From: Aneurinibacillus sp.
GTDB taxonomy: Bacteria > Bacillota > UBA5301 > DYFA01
Reading direction: 5' to 3'
Assembly (NCBI GenBank): GCA_020725425.1
Contig: DYFA01000016.1
Location: forward strand, 62,001-126,000
DNA length: 64,000 nt
Both the position numbers and the translations under genes were made by a program. Below the pieces are notes generated by a model. The model saw only the letters and a program-made list of their open reading frames with translations, did not search any database and was not told where the DNA came from. The stretch's first letter is position 1, and each line of letters begins with the position of its first letter. This document shows positions 8,166 through 15,411 of the stretch, in pieces.

Positions 8166-9343
8166 GCCGGAAGGAGAAGGCTGCCCGGGTGGAGCTGGCG
8201 GCTCTGCCGGGGGTGGGGCCGAAGGTATACCGCTGTCTGGTCGAGGCGTTCGGCGGGGCGCGGGAGGCCCTCGCGGCCGGGCCGGACCGGTGGCGGGCGT
8301 TGAGAATCTTCGCTGCGGCGGCCAGCGAAGGGGGACGGGCCGAGCCCAAGGGGCGGCGCCGCGGTGCCCCAGCCGGCCGGAGGACTGGAGAGGAGCTCCT
8401 GGGCGTGGCGGAGGAGCTGGGCTGGACTGTCCTCACCTGGGGAGAAGAAGGGTATCCCCCGCTTCTGCTCCACACGCCCGAGCCGCCGCCCGTGTTGTAC
8501 CTGCGGGGATCGATGGTCCGGGACGACTGGCGGGCCATAGCCGTGGTCGGCACGCGGCGGGCGTCGGCCTACGGACGGTACCAGGCCGAGCGGCTCGCCG
8601 GGGAACTGGCGGCGGAAGGGCTGACTGTGGTGAGCGGGCTGGCGCGGGGTATAGACGAGACGGCGCACCGGGGGGCGCTCGAGGCAGGTGGGCGGACCCT
8701 GGCTGTCTTGGGCTGCGGGCCGGACCGGGTGTACCCCCCGGAAAACGCCCCGCTGGCTGAGGAGATTGCGGAGAGCGGGGCCGTTCTCACGGAGTTTCCG
8801 CCGGGCACGCCACCCCTTCCGGGGAATTTCCTCTGGCGCAACCGGGTCATCGCCGGGCTGGCCCTGGGGACAGTGGTCGTGGAGGCCGGGGAGCGGAGCG
8901 GGGCGCTCAATACGGCTTTCCATGCCAACGACGCCGGCCGGGAGGTGTTCGCCGTGCCCGGGGAGGTCGGCCGCCCGGGGAGCGCCGGCTGCCACCTTCT
9001 GCTTCGGCTCGGGGCCACGCTGCTCGAGCACGGCGGACAGGTGAAGGAAAGCCTGGCCCACCTGCTCGTTCCCGGCTTGAGCTTCGGGCCGGTCTGGCGG
9101 CGGGGGCCGATTGCCGCCGCCGACTGGCGGTCGACTGAGGCGGGGGAAGAGGGTGGGGAGGAGGGAGGGGCTCTGGCCGGCAAGCTCCGGCACGCCCTCC
9201 GGGAAGCGCCGGCCCGGGTGGAGGAGCTGGCCTCCCGGGCGGGATTCCCGGTGAGTGCCGTCGCCGCCCAGTTGGTCCTGTGGGAGCTGGAGGGGAAAGT
9301 GCGCGGCTATGCGGATGGCCGAGTGGCCCTCGTTCCTCGCTAG
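8159..9343 (+). CDS. dprA: DNA processing protein DprA (Smf)
   Basis: 394 residues. DprA loads RecA on single-stranded DNA during transformation. An N-terminal HhH/SAM-like region (LPGVGPKVYRCL) precedes the Rossmann-like domain with VVGTRRASAYGR, VVSGLARGIDETAH, the ssDNA-binding LGCGPDRVYPPEN and WRNRVIAGL. A C-terminal winged-helix-like domain follows a Gly/Glu-rich linker near residue 325. The usual S-x-G-S/N-x-L motif is written GSAGCHLLL here. ATG 8159 overlaps the comM stop by 7 bases. Confidence 0.95.
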   Translation: MVSRKEKAARVELAALPGVGPKVYRCLVEAFGGAREALAAGPDRWRALRIFAAAASEGGRAEPKGRRRGAPAGRRTGEELLGVAEELGWTVLTWGEEGYPPLLLHTPEPPPVLYLRGSMVRDDWRAIAVVGTRRASAYGRYQAERLAGELAAEGLTVVSGLARGIDETAHRGALEAGGRTLAVLGCGPDRVYPPENAPLAEEIAESGAVLTEFPPGTPPLPGNFLWRNRVIAGLALGTVVVEAGERSGALNTAFHANDAGREVFAVPGEVGRPGSAGCHLLLRLGATLLEHGGQVKESLAHLLVPGLSFGPVWRRGPIAAADWRSTEAGEEGGEEGGALAGKLRHALREAPARVEELASRAGFPVSAVAAQLVLWELEGKVRGYADGRVALVPR

Positions 9344-9358
9344 AATCGGGAGTTCTTG

Positions 9359-9388
9359 TTTACAAGCCCGCGGGGCCTCTCTTATAAT
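9359..9388 (+). promoter_or_regulatory. Sigma-A promoter for topA-trmFO
   Basis: TTTACA (9359-9364) and a perfect TATAAT (9383-9388) are 18 bases apart. The -35 overlaps an inverted repeat CTTGT-TT-ACAAG (9355-9366). This is the closest match to consensus in the window and lies in an AT-rich dip 82 bases before the topA start. Confidence 0.75.
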
Positions 9389-9469
9389 TATCTGCGAACT
9401 GCCAGGCGCCGCATACCCCGACGGGGGTGGCAGAAGAATACGTCCGGCACTTCGTTTGGAGGGGTCCAG

Positions 9470-11650
9470 TTGGGCGGAAAACTGGTCATCGTCGAGTCGC
9501 CGGCCAAGGCCAAGACCATCACCAAGTTCCTGGGACGGGGCTACGTGGTGCGGGCGTCGATGGGTCACGTGCGCGACTTGCCGAAGAGCAAGTTCGGCGT
9601 GGACATACCCAGCGGGTTCAAGCCCGAGTACATCCCCATCCGGGGTAAAGGTAAGGTCATCAGGGAGCTGCGCGACGCCGCCAAAGAGGCAGAGAAGGTG
9701 CTCCTCGCCACTGACCCGGACCGCGAGGGGGAGGCCATCTCCTGGCACCTGGGAGAGTTGCTCGGCCTGGACCCCAACGACGACTGCCGCATCGAGTTTC
9801 ACGAGATCACTTCCCGGGCCATCGCCGCGGCCGTGAAGAACCCGCGCCGGATCGACCTGAACCTGGTCGACGCCCAGCAAACCCGGCGGATCCTCGACCG
9901 GATCGTCGGCTATCAGCTCAGCCCGTTGCTCTGGGAGAAGGTGCGCCGCGGCCTCTCGGCGGGCCGGGTCCAGTCGGTGGCCGTCCGCCTGATCTGCGAC
10001 CGGGAGCGGGAGATTCAGGCCTTCCGCCCGGAGGAGTACTGGACGATCACTGCCTGGCTGCAGCCGCAGGGGGGAGGGCGGGCGTTCCCCGCCCGACTGG
10101 TCCTGGTGGACGGGAAGAAAGCGGAGCTTCCCAACCGGGAGGCGGCGGAGGAAATCCAGCGCCGGGTCGAGGGGAAGCCCTTCGTGGTCGTCGAGGTCAG
10201 GCGGAAGGAGCGGTCCCGGCATCCCGCGGCTCCGTTCACCACCTCCAGTCTGCAGCAGGAAGCCTCCCGCAAACTCGGTTTCTCCGCCCGGAAGACCATG
10301 CAACTCGCCCAACAGCTGTACGAAGGGCTTGAGGTCCCCGGGGAAGGGGCGGTGGGTCTGATCACCTATATCCGCACCGACTCAGTCCGAGTGGCCGAAG
10401 AAGCGAGAAGCCAGGCCAGGCAGTACGTCAAAGCCGCGTTCGGGTCGGACTACGTGCCGGAGAAGCCGCCGTTCTACAAGAGCAAGGCCACAGCTCAGGG
10501 GGCGCACGAGGCCATCCGCCCCACGTCGGTGGAGCGCACCCCGGAACGCTTGAAGGGCGCTCTGAACCGGGACCAGCTCCGCCTGTACGAACTGATCTGG
10601 CGGCGGTTCGTGGCGAGCCAGATGGCTTCAGCCGTTCTCGATACAGTGGGCGTCGACCTCGCGGCGGGAGACTGCGTCTTCCGGGCCACCGGTTCGACCG
10701 TCAAGTTCCCGGGGTTCATGCAGGTCTACACCGAGGGACGGGATGCGGCTCCGGCTGCCCGCCTCCCGGCCGGCCCGGCAGAGGACGAGGAGGAGGCGGT
10801 GGAAGGCCAGTTGCCGCAACTTGTGGCCGGTGAGCGGCTGGCCCTGCAGGATCTCCAGGCCGAGCAGCACTTCACAGAGCCGCCACCCCGGTACTCCGAG
10901 GCCATGCTGGTCAAGACGATGGAAGAGCTGGGAATCGGCCGGCCAAGCACCTACGCCCCCACGATCGAGACCATCCTCGACCGGGAGTACGTCCGGCTGG
11001 AGGACCGCCGGTTTGTTCCCACCGATTTGGGCTTCGTGGTGGTGGACCTCCTGAAGGAGCACTTCCCGAACATCATCGACGTGGACTTCACGGCAGCACT
11101 GGAGAAGCAGCTGGACGCGGTGGAGGAGGGCAAGGTGGAAGGGTTCGAGGTGCTCGACCAGTTCTACCCGGGCTTCGCCGCTCAGTTGGCAGAAGCGCAG
11201 AAGACCTTGGGCCGGGTAAAGCTCCCCGACGAGGAGACCGAGGAGGTGTGCGAGCAGTGCGGCCGGAAGATGGTGATCAAGCGCGGCCGGTTCGGGAAGT
11301 TCCTGGCCTGCCCCGGATACCCGGAGTGCAAGAACACTCGGCCGCTGCGGCGGGAGATCGGCGTAGCCTGCCCGGAGTGCGGAAGCCAACTGGTGGAGCG
11401 CCAGTCCAGGAAAGGTCGCACGTTCTATGGCTGCAGCGCTTACCCGAAGTGCACCTTCGTCTCGTGGCATGAGCCGGTCGACGAGAAGTGTCCCGAGTGC
11501 GGCCGCCTCCTGGTGAAACGGCGTCAGGGGCGCGCCGCGGTCATCGTTTGCCCCAATTCGGCCTGCGGGCGGGCGCTGCAGAAGGGAGGAGCGCGGAGAG
11601 ATGCCGCCAAGAAGGCTCGTGGTGGTCGGAGGCGGGCTGGCGGGAAGTGA
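9470..11650 (+). CDS. topA: DNA topoisomerase I (type IA)
   Basis: 726 residues. It relaxes negative supercoils by a 5'-phosphotyrosine intermediate. The Toprim domain starts LVIVESPAKAKTI and has the acidic DPDREGE. The nucleophile is Y300 in ITYIRTDS. The C-terminus carries Cys-rich zinc modules: CEQCGRK...CPGYPEC, CPECGS...CSAYPKC and CPECGR...CPNSAC. TTG 9470 is chosen for its GGAGGGG SD and because the family starts within a few residues of LVIVESP; an upstream in-frame start would translate the promoter. The 3' end overlaps trmFO by 50 bases. Confidence 0.96.
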   Translation: MGGKLVIVESPAKAKTITKFLGRGYVVRASMGHVRDLPKSKFGVDIPSGFKPEYIPIRGKGKVIRELRDAAKEAEKVLLATDPDREGEAISWHLGELLGLDPNDDCRIEFHEITSRAIAAAVKNPRRIDLNLVDAQQTRRILDRIVGYQLSPLLWEKVRRGLSAGRVQSVAVRLICDREREIQAFRPEEYWTITAWLQPQGGGRAFPARLVLVDGKKAELPNREAAEEIQRRVEGKPFVVVEVRRKERSRHPAAPFTTSSLQQEASRKLGFSARKTMQLAQQLYEGLEVPGEGAVGLITYIRTDSVRVAEEARSQARQYVKAAFGSDYVPEKPPFYKSKATAQGAHEAIRPTSVERTPERLKGALNRDQLRLYELIWRRFVASQMASAVLDTVGVDLAAGDCVFRATGSTVKFPGFMQVYTEGRDAAPAARLPAGPAEDEEEAVEGQLPQLVAGERLALQDLQAEQHFTEPPPRYSEAMLVKTMEELGIGRPSTYAPTIETILDREYVRLEDRRFVPTDLGFVVVDLLKEHFPNIIDVDFTAALEKQLDAVEEGKVEGFEVLDQFYPGFAAQLAEAQKTLGRVKLPDEETEEVCEQCGRKMVIKRGRFGKFLACPGYPECKNTRPLRREIGVACPECGSQLVERQSRKGRTFYGCSAYPKCTFVSWHEPVDEKCPECGRLLVKRRQGRAAVIVCPNSACGRALQKGGARRDAAKKARGGRRRAGGK

Positions 11651-12917
11651 GGCGGCCTGGCAGGCCGCCTCCCGCGGGGTGGAGGTCGAGTTATGGGAAG
11701 GGCGGCCGGAGATGCGGACTCCGGCCCATTCCACGTTGTACCTGGGTGAACTAGTCTGCTCCAACTCGCTGGGGTCCGACCTTCCCGAAACAGCGGCGGG
11801 ACTGCTGAAGGCGGAACTGCGGCGATTGGGGTCGCTCGTCATGGCGGCCGCTGACCGACATCGGGTGGCGGCCGGGCGGGCTCTGGCCGTCGACCGGCTG
11901 GCCTTCGCCCGCGCCGTGACCGCACGGCTGGCCTCTCACCCGCTCGTCCGTCTCCGCCGGGGGGAGGTGGATCGCCTGCCGGAGGGTCCAGCGGTGATCG
12001 CCACCGGACCCCTGACTTCCGAGAAGATGGCCCAAGCGCTCCAGGAGGAATTGGGGGCCTCCTGCCTGCATTTCTACGACGCCGCCGCCCCGATCGTCAC
12101 CGGGGAGAGCGTCGATCCGGAGCGGTCCTTCTGGGCCAGCCGGTACGAAAAGGGCGGAGGCGACTACCTGAACTGCCCCCTGACGCAGGCGGAGTACGAG
12201 GCTTTCTGGCAGGCCCTGGTCAGCGCGGAGACGGTGCCGCTGAACGAGATCGACCGGCCGCTCTTCTTCGAAGGCTGCCTGCCCGTCGAGGAACTGGCCC
12301 GCCGGGGCCGGGACACGCTGCGCTTCGGGCCGCTCAAGCCGGTCGGGTTGGTGGACCCGCGCACCGGCCGGCAACCCTACGCTGTGGTGCAGTTGCGGCG
12401 GGAGGACCGGTCGGGGCGCCTGCTCAACCTGGTGGGGTTCCAGACGCGCCTGCGGTGGGGCGCCCAGGCGGAGGTCTTCCGGATGATCCCGGCGCTGGCC
12501 CGGGCGGAGTTCGTGCGCTACGGGGTGATGCACCGCAACACCTACCTGGAGGCGCCGGCGGTCCTCGAGCCCACCCTTCGGGCCCGCCGACGGCCGAGGC
12601 TGTTCCTGGCGGGCCAACTGGTCGGGGTCGAGGGTTATCTGGAGTCGACCGCCGCGGGCCTGGTCGCCGGAATCAACGCTGCCCGGGCCATTCGCGGCGA
12701 GACGCCGGTGGTCTTCCCGGAGGAGACGATGATCGGTGCGCTGCTCGCTTTTGTCACCCGGCCCCGCCCGGTCGTACAGCCGATGAACGCCAGTTTCGGG
12801 TTGCTCCCCCCCCTGAGGGAGCGGGTAAGGGGTCAGGCCTCCCGGCGGCACCGCCACGTGGAGCGAGCTCAAGAAGCGCTGTCCAACTTTCTCAGTTGCG
12901 TGACAATTGGCACTTGA
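11601..12917 (+). CDS. trmFO: Methylenetetrahydrofolate-tRNA-(uracil-5-)-methyltransferase TrmFO
   Basis: 438 residues. This flavoprotein methylates U54 of tRNA using methylene-THF. The FAD-binding motif VVVGGGLAGSEAAW is at the N-terminus, and the family marker LVCSNSLGSD, the DRLAFARAVT block and NFPL-like C-terminal GLLPPL are present. ATG 11601 has GGGAGGAG upstream, inside the topA coding sequence, giving a 50-base overlap. In many Bacillota this gene is followed by xerC-hslV-hslU-codY; here codY comes next without them. Confidence 0.95.
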   Translation: MPPRRLVVVGGGLAGSEAAWQAASRGVEVELWEGRPEMRTPAHSTLYLGELVCSNSLGSDLPETAAGLLKAELRRLGSLVMAAADRHRVAAGRALAVDRLAFARAVTARLASHPLVRLRRGEVDRLPEGPAVIATGPLTSEKMAQALQEELGASCLHFYDAAAPIVTGESVDPERSFWASRYEKGGGDYLNCPLTQAEYEAFWQALVSAETVPLNEIDRPLFFEGCLPVEELARRGRDTLRFGPLKPVGLVDPRTGRQPYAVVQLRREDRSGRLLNLVGFQTRLRWGAQAEVFRMIPALARAEFVRYGVMHRNTYLEAPAVLEPTLRARRRPRLFLAGQLVGVEGYLESTAAGLVAGINAARAIRGETPVVFPEETMIGALLAFVTRPRPVVQPMNASFGLLPPLRERVRGQASRRHRHVERAQEALSNFLSCVTIGT

Positions 12918-12920
12918 AAC

Positions 12921-12949
12921 TTGCGGGCGAAATGGGCGTGTGTTAGGAT
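12921..12949 (+). promoter_or_regulatory. Candidate promoter for codY
   Basis: TTGCGG (12921-12926) and TAGGAT (12944-12949) have 17-base spacing, with an extended TG at 12941-12942. The hexamers are only moderate matches (three and four of six). It lies in the 89-base gap between trmFO and codY. Confidence 0.45.
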
Positions 12950-13006
12950 AATAAGGGTATTTGTCGAAGCAGCCAGTAGACGCAGAAAACGGAGGAGCAG
13001 TTTACT

Positions 13007-13804
13007 ATGACTGGGACCTTGCTAGCGAAGACGCGCAACATCAACCGCCTGATTCAGAGCACCGCTGGAGAAGCGGTCGATTTCGGAGAGATGGCGCAGG
13101 TCCTGCGCGATGTGATCGGAGCCAACATATACGTCGTGGACCGGAAGGGCAAGCTCTTGGGCCATGCCCTGATGACGGAGTTCCAATGCGAGGTCATCGA
13201 GCGCGATATCCTGACCCGCGGCTATTTCCCCCAATCTTATAACGACCGCCTCTTGCGGGTGAATCATACCTCCCCCAACCTGCTGCCCGAGAAGGGCCGG
13301 TGCGTGCTCGACCGCGACCTGGAGTGCAACTGCCTCGACAAGATCACCACGATCGTCCCGGTCAACGGCGGGGGCGAGCGTCTCGGGACTTTGGTCTTGG
13401 CCCGGTTCAAGCAGGCCTTCACTGACGAGGACCTGCTTCTAGCCGAGTACGGGGCAACCGTGGTGGGGATGGAGATGCTGCGCCTCAAGTCGCAGCAGAT
13501 CGAGGAAGAGGCGCGCAAGAAGGCGGCGGTGCAGATCGCCCTGGCGACCCTGTCCTTTTCGGAGCTCGAGGTGGTGACCCACATCTTTGCGGAGCTCGGC
13601 GGACGGGAAGGCCTGCTCGTCGCCAGCAAGGTGGCGGATCGCGTGGGGATAACCCGTTCGGTGATCGTCAACGCCCTGCGCAAGTTTGAGAGCGCCGGCG
13701 TGATTGAGTCACGGTCCCTCGGGATGAAGGGGACGTTCATCCGGGTCCTCAACGAGTACCTGCTGGATGAGTTGAAATCCCTCGAGGAGCGGCGGAGCTT
13801 ATAG
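13007..13804 (+). CDS. codY: GTP- and branched-chain-amino-acid-sensing global regulator CodY
   Basis: 265 residues, near the B. subtilis length. CodY represses stationary-phase genes, often including motility genes, when GTP and Ile/Leu/Val are plentiful. The N-terminal GAF ligand domain ([14 protein letters not shown] through about residue 155) is followed by a linker helix and a winged HTH with [20 protein letters not shown] (about residues 207-226). ATG 13007 follows GGAGGAG. It is transcribed alone, closed by a terminator immediately downstream, and stands directly before the flagellar leader. Confidence 0.96.
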   Translation: MTGTLLAKTRNINRLIQSTAGEAVDFGEMAQVLRDVIGANIYVVDRKGKLLGHALMTEFQCEVIERDILTRGYFPQSYNDRLLRVNHTSPNLLPEKGRCVLDRDLECNCLDKITTIVPVNGGGERLGTLVLARFKQAFTDEDLLLAEYGATVVGMEMLRLKSQQIEEEARKKAAVQIALATLSFSELEVVTHIFAELGGREGLLVASKVADRVGITRSVIVNALRKFESAGVIESRSLGMKGTFIRVLNEYLLDELKSLEERRSL

Positions 13805-13815
13805 GCCCAACCTCC

Positions 13816-13845
13816 ACCCGGCAGTCAGTCGCCGGGTTTTCTTTT
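13816..13845 (+). terminator. Intrinsic terminator after codY
   Basis: A 7-bp stem ACCCGGC (13816-13822) with GCCGGGT (13831-13837) closes an 8-base loop AGTCAGTC and is followed by TTTTCTTTT. It separates codY from the flagellar leader. Confidence 0.85.
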
Positions 13846-13960
13846 CATTGGTGAAAATCTCATCTCTTTTTCACGAAATGTGGGAGACACCGGCAGGAAC
13901 TTCCTTTTGGCTGAAGAAAATAAAACTCCAGGTCTGGAAAGGCCAGGAAAGACAAGACTC

Positions 13961-14058
13961 ACCGCGGCAGGGAAAGGGCAAATCTACCAAAAGGTAGAGA
14001 CGCAAAGCTACGGGCCTAAGGCCTCACGGAGGGGCTATGGCGGCCGGGTTGCCACGGT
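13961..14058 (+). promoter_or_regulatory. Cyclic di-GMP-I (GEMM-I) riboswitch aptamer
   Basis: The order and sequence of conserved blocks match GEMM-I: AGGGCAAA (13975-13982), a 6-bp hairpin TCTACC-AAAA-GGTAGA (13983-13998), GACGCAAAGC (13999-14008), a second stem with CCTAAG (14015-14020) opposite TATGG (14036-14040), then GGCCGGGTTGCC. CCTAAG/TATGG is the classic 11-nt tetraloop receptor. Closing helix P1 pairs ACCGCGGCA (13961-13969) with TGCCACGGT (14050-14058), eight of nine pairs. c-di-GMP usually controls the switch between motility and sessile growth, so its place before flgB makes sense. The cGAMP-binding GEMM-Ib variant cannot be excluded from sequence alone. Confidence 0.9.
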
Positions 14059-14066
14059 TGCGCGAA

Positions 14067-14093
14067 AGTGGGTTGAACGGATTCAAGTCCACT
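14067..14093 (+). promoter_or_regulatory. Candidate antiterminator hairpin of the c-di-GMP riboswitch
   Basis: AGTGGG-TTGAA (14067-14077) pairs with TTCAA-g-TCCACT (14082-14093) around loop CGGA, 11 pairs with one bulge and one G-T wobble. It shares bases 14079-14090 with the 5' arm of the terminator, so the two hairpins are mutually exclusive. Confidence 0.6.
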
Positions 14094-14120
14094 GGGGGCC
14101 GGGCTTGAATCCTTAATTTT
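14079..14120 (+). terminator. Riboswitch-controlled terminator before the flagellar operon
   Basis: A 12-bp stem, GGATTCAAGTCC (14079-14090) with GGGCTTGAATCC (14101-14112), one wobble, 10-base loop, followed by TTAATTTT. It lies 20 bases after the aptamer and 56 bases before flgB, as expected for a transcription-attenuating expression platform. Confidence 0.8.
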
Positions 14121-14176
14121 GTGCCGCGGCTGCCGAAGATGACGACGAGAGTCCGGACACAAAGGGGGTGAGCGAG

Positions 14177-14599
14177 GTGGCTGGCGGGGTGCTGGGGGTG
14201 CAGGCGGACCTGGCCCTCGAGCGGGCGCTCGACGGGTCGGTCCTGCGCCACCAGGCGATTGCGGAAAACCTGGCCAACGTGGATACGCCTCGCTACAAGC
14301 GGCTGGAGGTGGAGTTTGCCGCAGCGCTCAAGGCGGCGCTGGCCAAGCAGGGTACCGGGGTGCCGTTGACCCGGACTGACCCGCGCCACCTCCCGGGCGG
14401 ACAAGCCCCGCTGGCAGAGGCGCAGCCTTCCGTCTGGCGCGTGCTGGAGACCACAGGGCGAGCCGACCGGAACAACGTGGACCTCGATGCGGAAATGGTC
14501 AAGCTGGCCGAGAACACGCTCCTGTACAACTCGCTGACCCAGGTGCTCGGGCGGCGCCTGGCGATGCAGCGGTTTGTGATCAACGAAGGGAGGCGGTAA
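14177..14599 (+). CDS. flgB: Flagellar basal-body proximal rod protein FlgB
   Basis: 140 residues. FlgB is a proximal rod subunit exported by the flagellar type III system. The N-terminal rod motif is ALDGSVLRHQAIAENLANVDTPRYKR, and the C-terminal helix ends in NTLLYNSLTQVLGRRLAMQRFVI. GTG 14177 is preferred over GTG 14168 because AAAGGGGGTGA (14160-14170) is an ideal SD for 14177 and overlaps 14168. It is the first gene of the flagellar supercluster, under the riboswitch. Confidence 0.95.
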   Translation: MAGGVLGVQADLALERALDGSVLRHQAIAENLANVDTPRYKRLEVEFAAALKAALAKQGTGVPLTRTDPRHLPGGQAPLAEAQPSVWRVLETTGRADRNNVDLDAEMVKLAENTLLYNSLTQVLGRRLAMQRFVINEGRR

Positions 14600-14603
14600 G
14601 GTC

Positions 14604-15032
14604 GTGGGCCTCTTTGGGCCGCTGGAGGTGTCCGCTTCGGCCTTGACGGCGGAGCGGCTGCGGCTAGATGTCGTCGCCAACAACCTGGCCAACGCCAACA
14701 CGACGCGCACGCCGGGCGGGGGCCCCTACCGGCGGCAAGTCGTGGTCTTCGCCCCGCGGGAAGAGACTCCCGCGGGCTGGCCGCTGGCCGAGCGGCGGGG
14801 GGCGGGGGTGCGCGTCGTCGCCATCCGGCCAGACCTTTCTCCCCTGCGCCGGGTGTACAACCCGGGGCACCCTGACGCTGACGCCGAGGGCTACGTCACC
14901 ATGCCCAACGTGGACCCGGTGGTGGAGATGGTCGACCTGATCGGAGCAGCCCGGGCGTACGAGGCTAACGTGACCGTCATCAACGAGACCAAGAACATGG
15001 CCGCCCGGACGCTGGATCTTCTCCGGGGGTAG
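14604..15032 (+). CDS. flgC: Flagellar basal-body rod protein FlgC
   Basis: 142 residues, typical. It is a proximal rod component. The N-terminal flg_bb_rod motif reads LRLDVVANNLANANTTRTPGG, and the C-terminal helix is MVDLIGAARAYEANVTVINETKNMAARTLDL. GTG 14604 follows GGGAGGCGG, four bases after flgB. Order flgB-flgC-fliE-fliF is the standard Bacillota fla operon head. Confidence 0.96.
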   Translation: MGLFGPLEVSASALTAERLRLDVVANNLANANTTRTPGGGPYRRQVVVFAPREETPAGWPLAERRGAGVRVVAIRPDLSPLRRVYNPGHPDADAEGYVTMPNVDPVVEMVDLIGAARAYEANVTVINETKNMAARTLDLLRG

Positions 15033-15057
15033 TCCGGAGTAGAGCGAGGGGAGCAGC

Positions 15058-15384
15058 ATGTCGTCGAGTGGCGTGAGGTTCGATTATCCGGCGGTAGCGG
15101 GCGGGGTGAGACCGGGCGAGGAGGCTACTGTCGGCCGGGCGGGGGCGGGGGAGCAAGGGAAGGCTGCACCCTTTGCCGAGATGCTCAAGACCGCGTTGGG
15201 CCAAGTGAACGCGGCTCTAAAGGAGAGCGACGCCGCTGCGGAGCGACTGGCCACCGGGGAAGCGACCAATCTCCACGAGGTAGTCCTGGCGACCGAGCGG
15301 GCCAACCTGGCGCTCCAACTGACGATGGCCATCCGGAACAAGATCCTCGAGGCCTACAACGAGCTCATGCGGATGCAGGTCTGA
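15058..15384 (+). CDS. fliE: Flagellar hook-basal body complex protein FliE
   Basis: 108 residues. FliE links the MS ring to the rod. A variable Gly/Ala-rich N-terminus is followed by the family core PFAEMLKTALGQVNAALKES and the C-terminal helix LHEVVLATERANLALQLTMAIRNKILEAYNELMRM. ATG 15058 follows GAGGGGAGCAG. Confidence 0.95.
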   Translation: MSSSGVRFDYPAVAGGVRPGEEATVGRAGAGEQGKAAPFAEMLKTALGQVNAALKESDAAAERLATGEATNLHEVVLATERANLALQLTMAIRNKILEAYNELMRMQV

Positions 15385-15411
15385 GTTTGGCCTAAGTGGT
15401 GGGGGGCGGCG

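Larger units (their letters stand above)
13805..14176 (+). other. 372-base non-coding region between codY and flgB
   Basis: From left to right it contains the codY terminator, an AT-rich segment with inverted repeats (TTTTCA-TTGG-TGAAAA at 13842-13857 and GTGAAAA...TTTTCAC at 13851-13874), an 80-base stretch in which I cannot place a confident promoter, a c-di-GMP-I riboswitch aptamer (13961-14058), an antiterminator/terminator pair (14067-14120), and about 55 bases with no recognised element before flgB. The flagellar promoter must lie between 13846 and 13960 if the riboswitch is transcribed from its own start. Confidence 0.8.

Noticed and set aside
8045-10312. Long open frame on the minus strand opposite dprA and topA
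   Set aside because: It mirrors well-conserved genes on the + strand, has Pro/Arg/Gly-rich low-information composition and no recognisable domain; long antisense frames are common in GC-rich coding DNA.
13900-13950. Possible sigma-D promoter TAAA near 13921 with GCCAGGAA
   Set aside because: Spacing is 17 bases and the -10 match is poor; I could not support it as the flagellar promoter.
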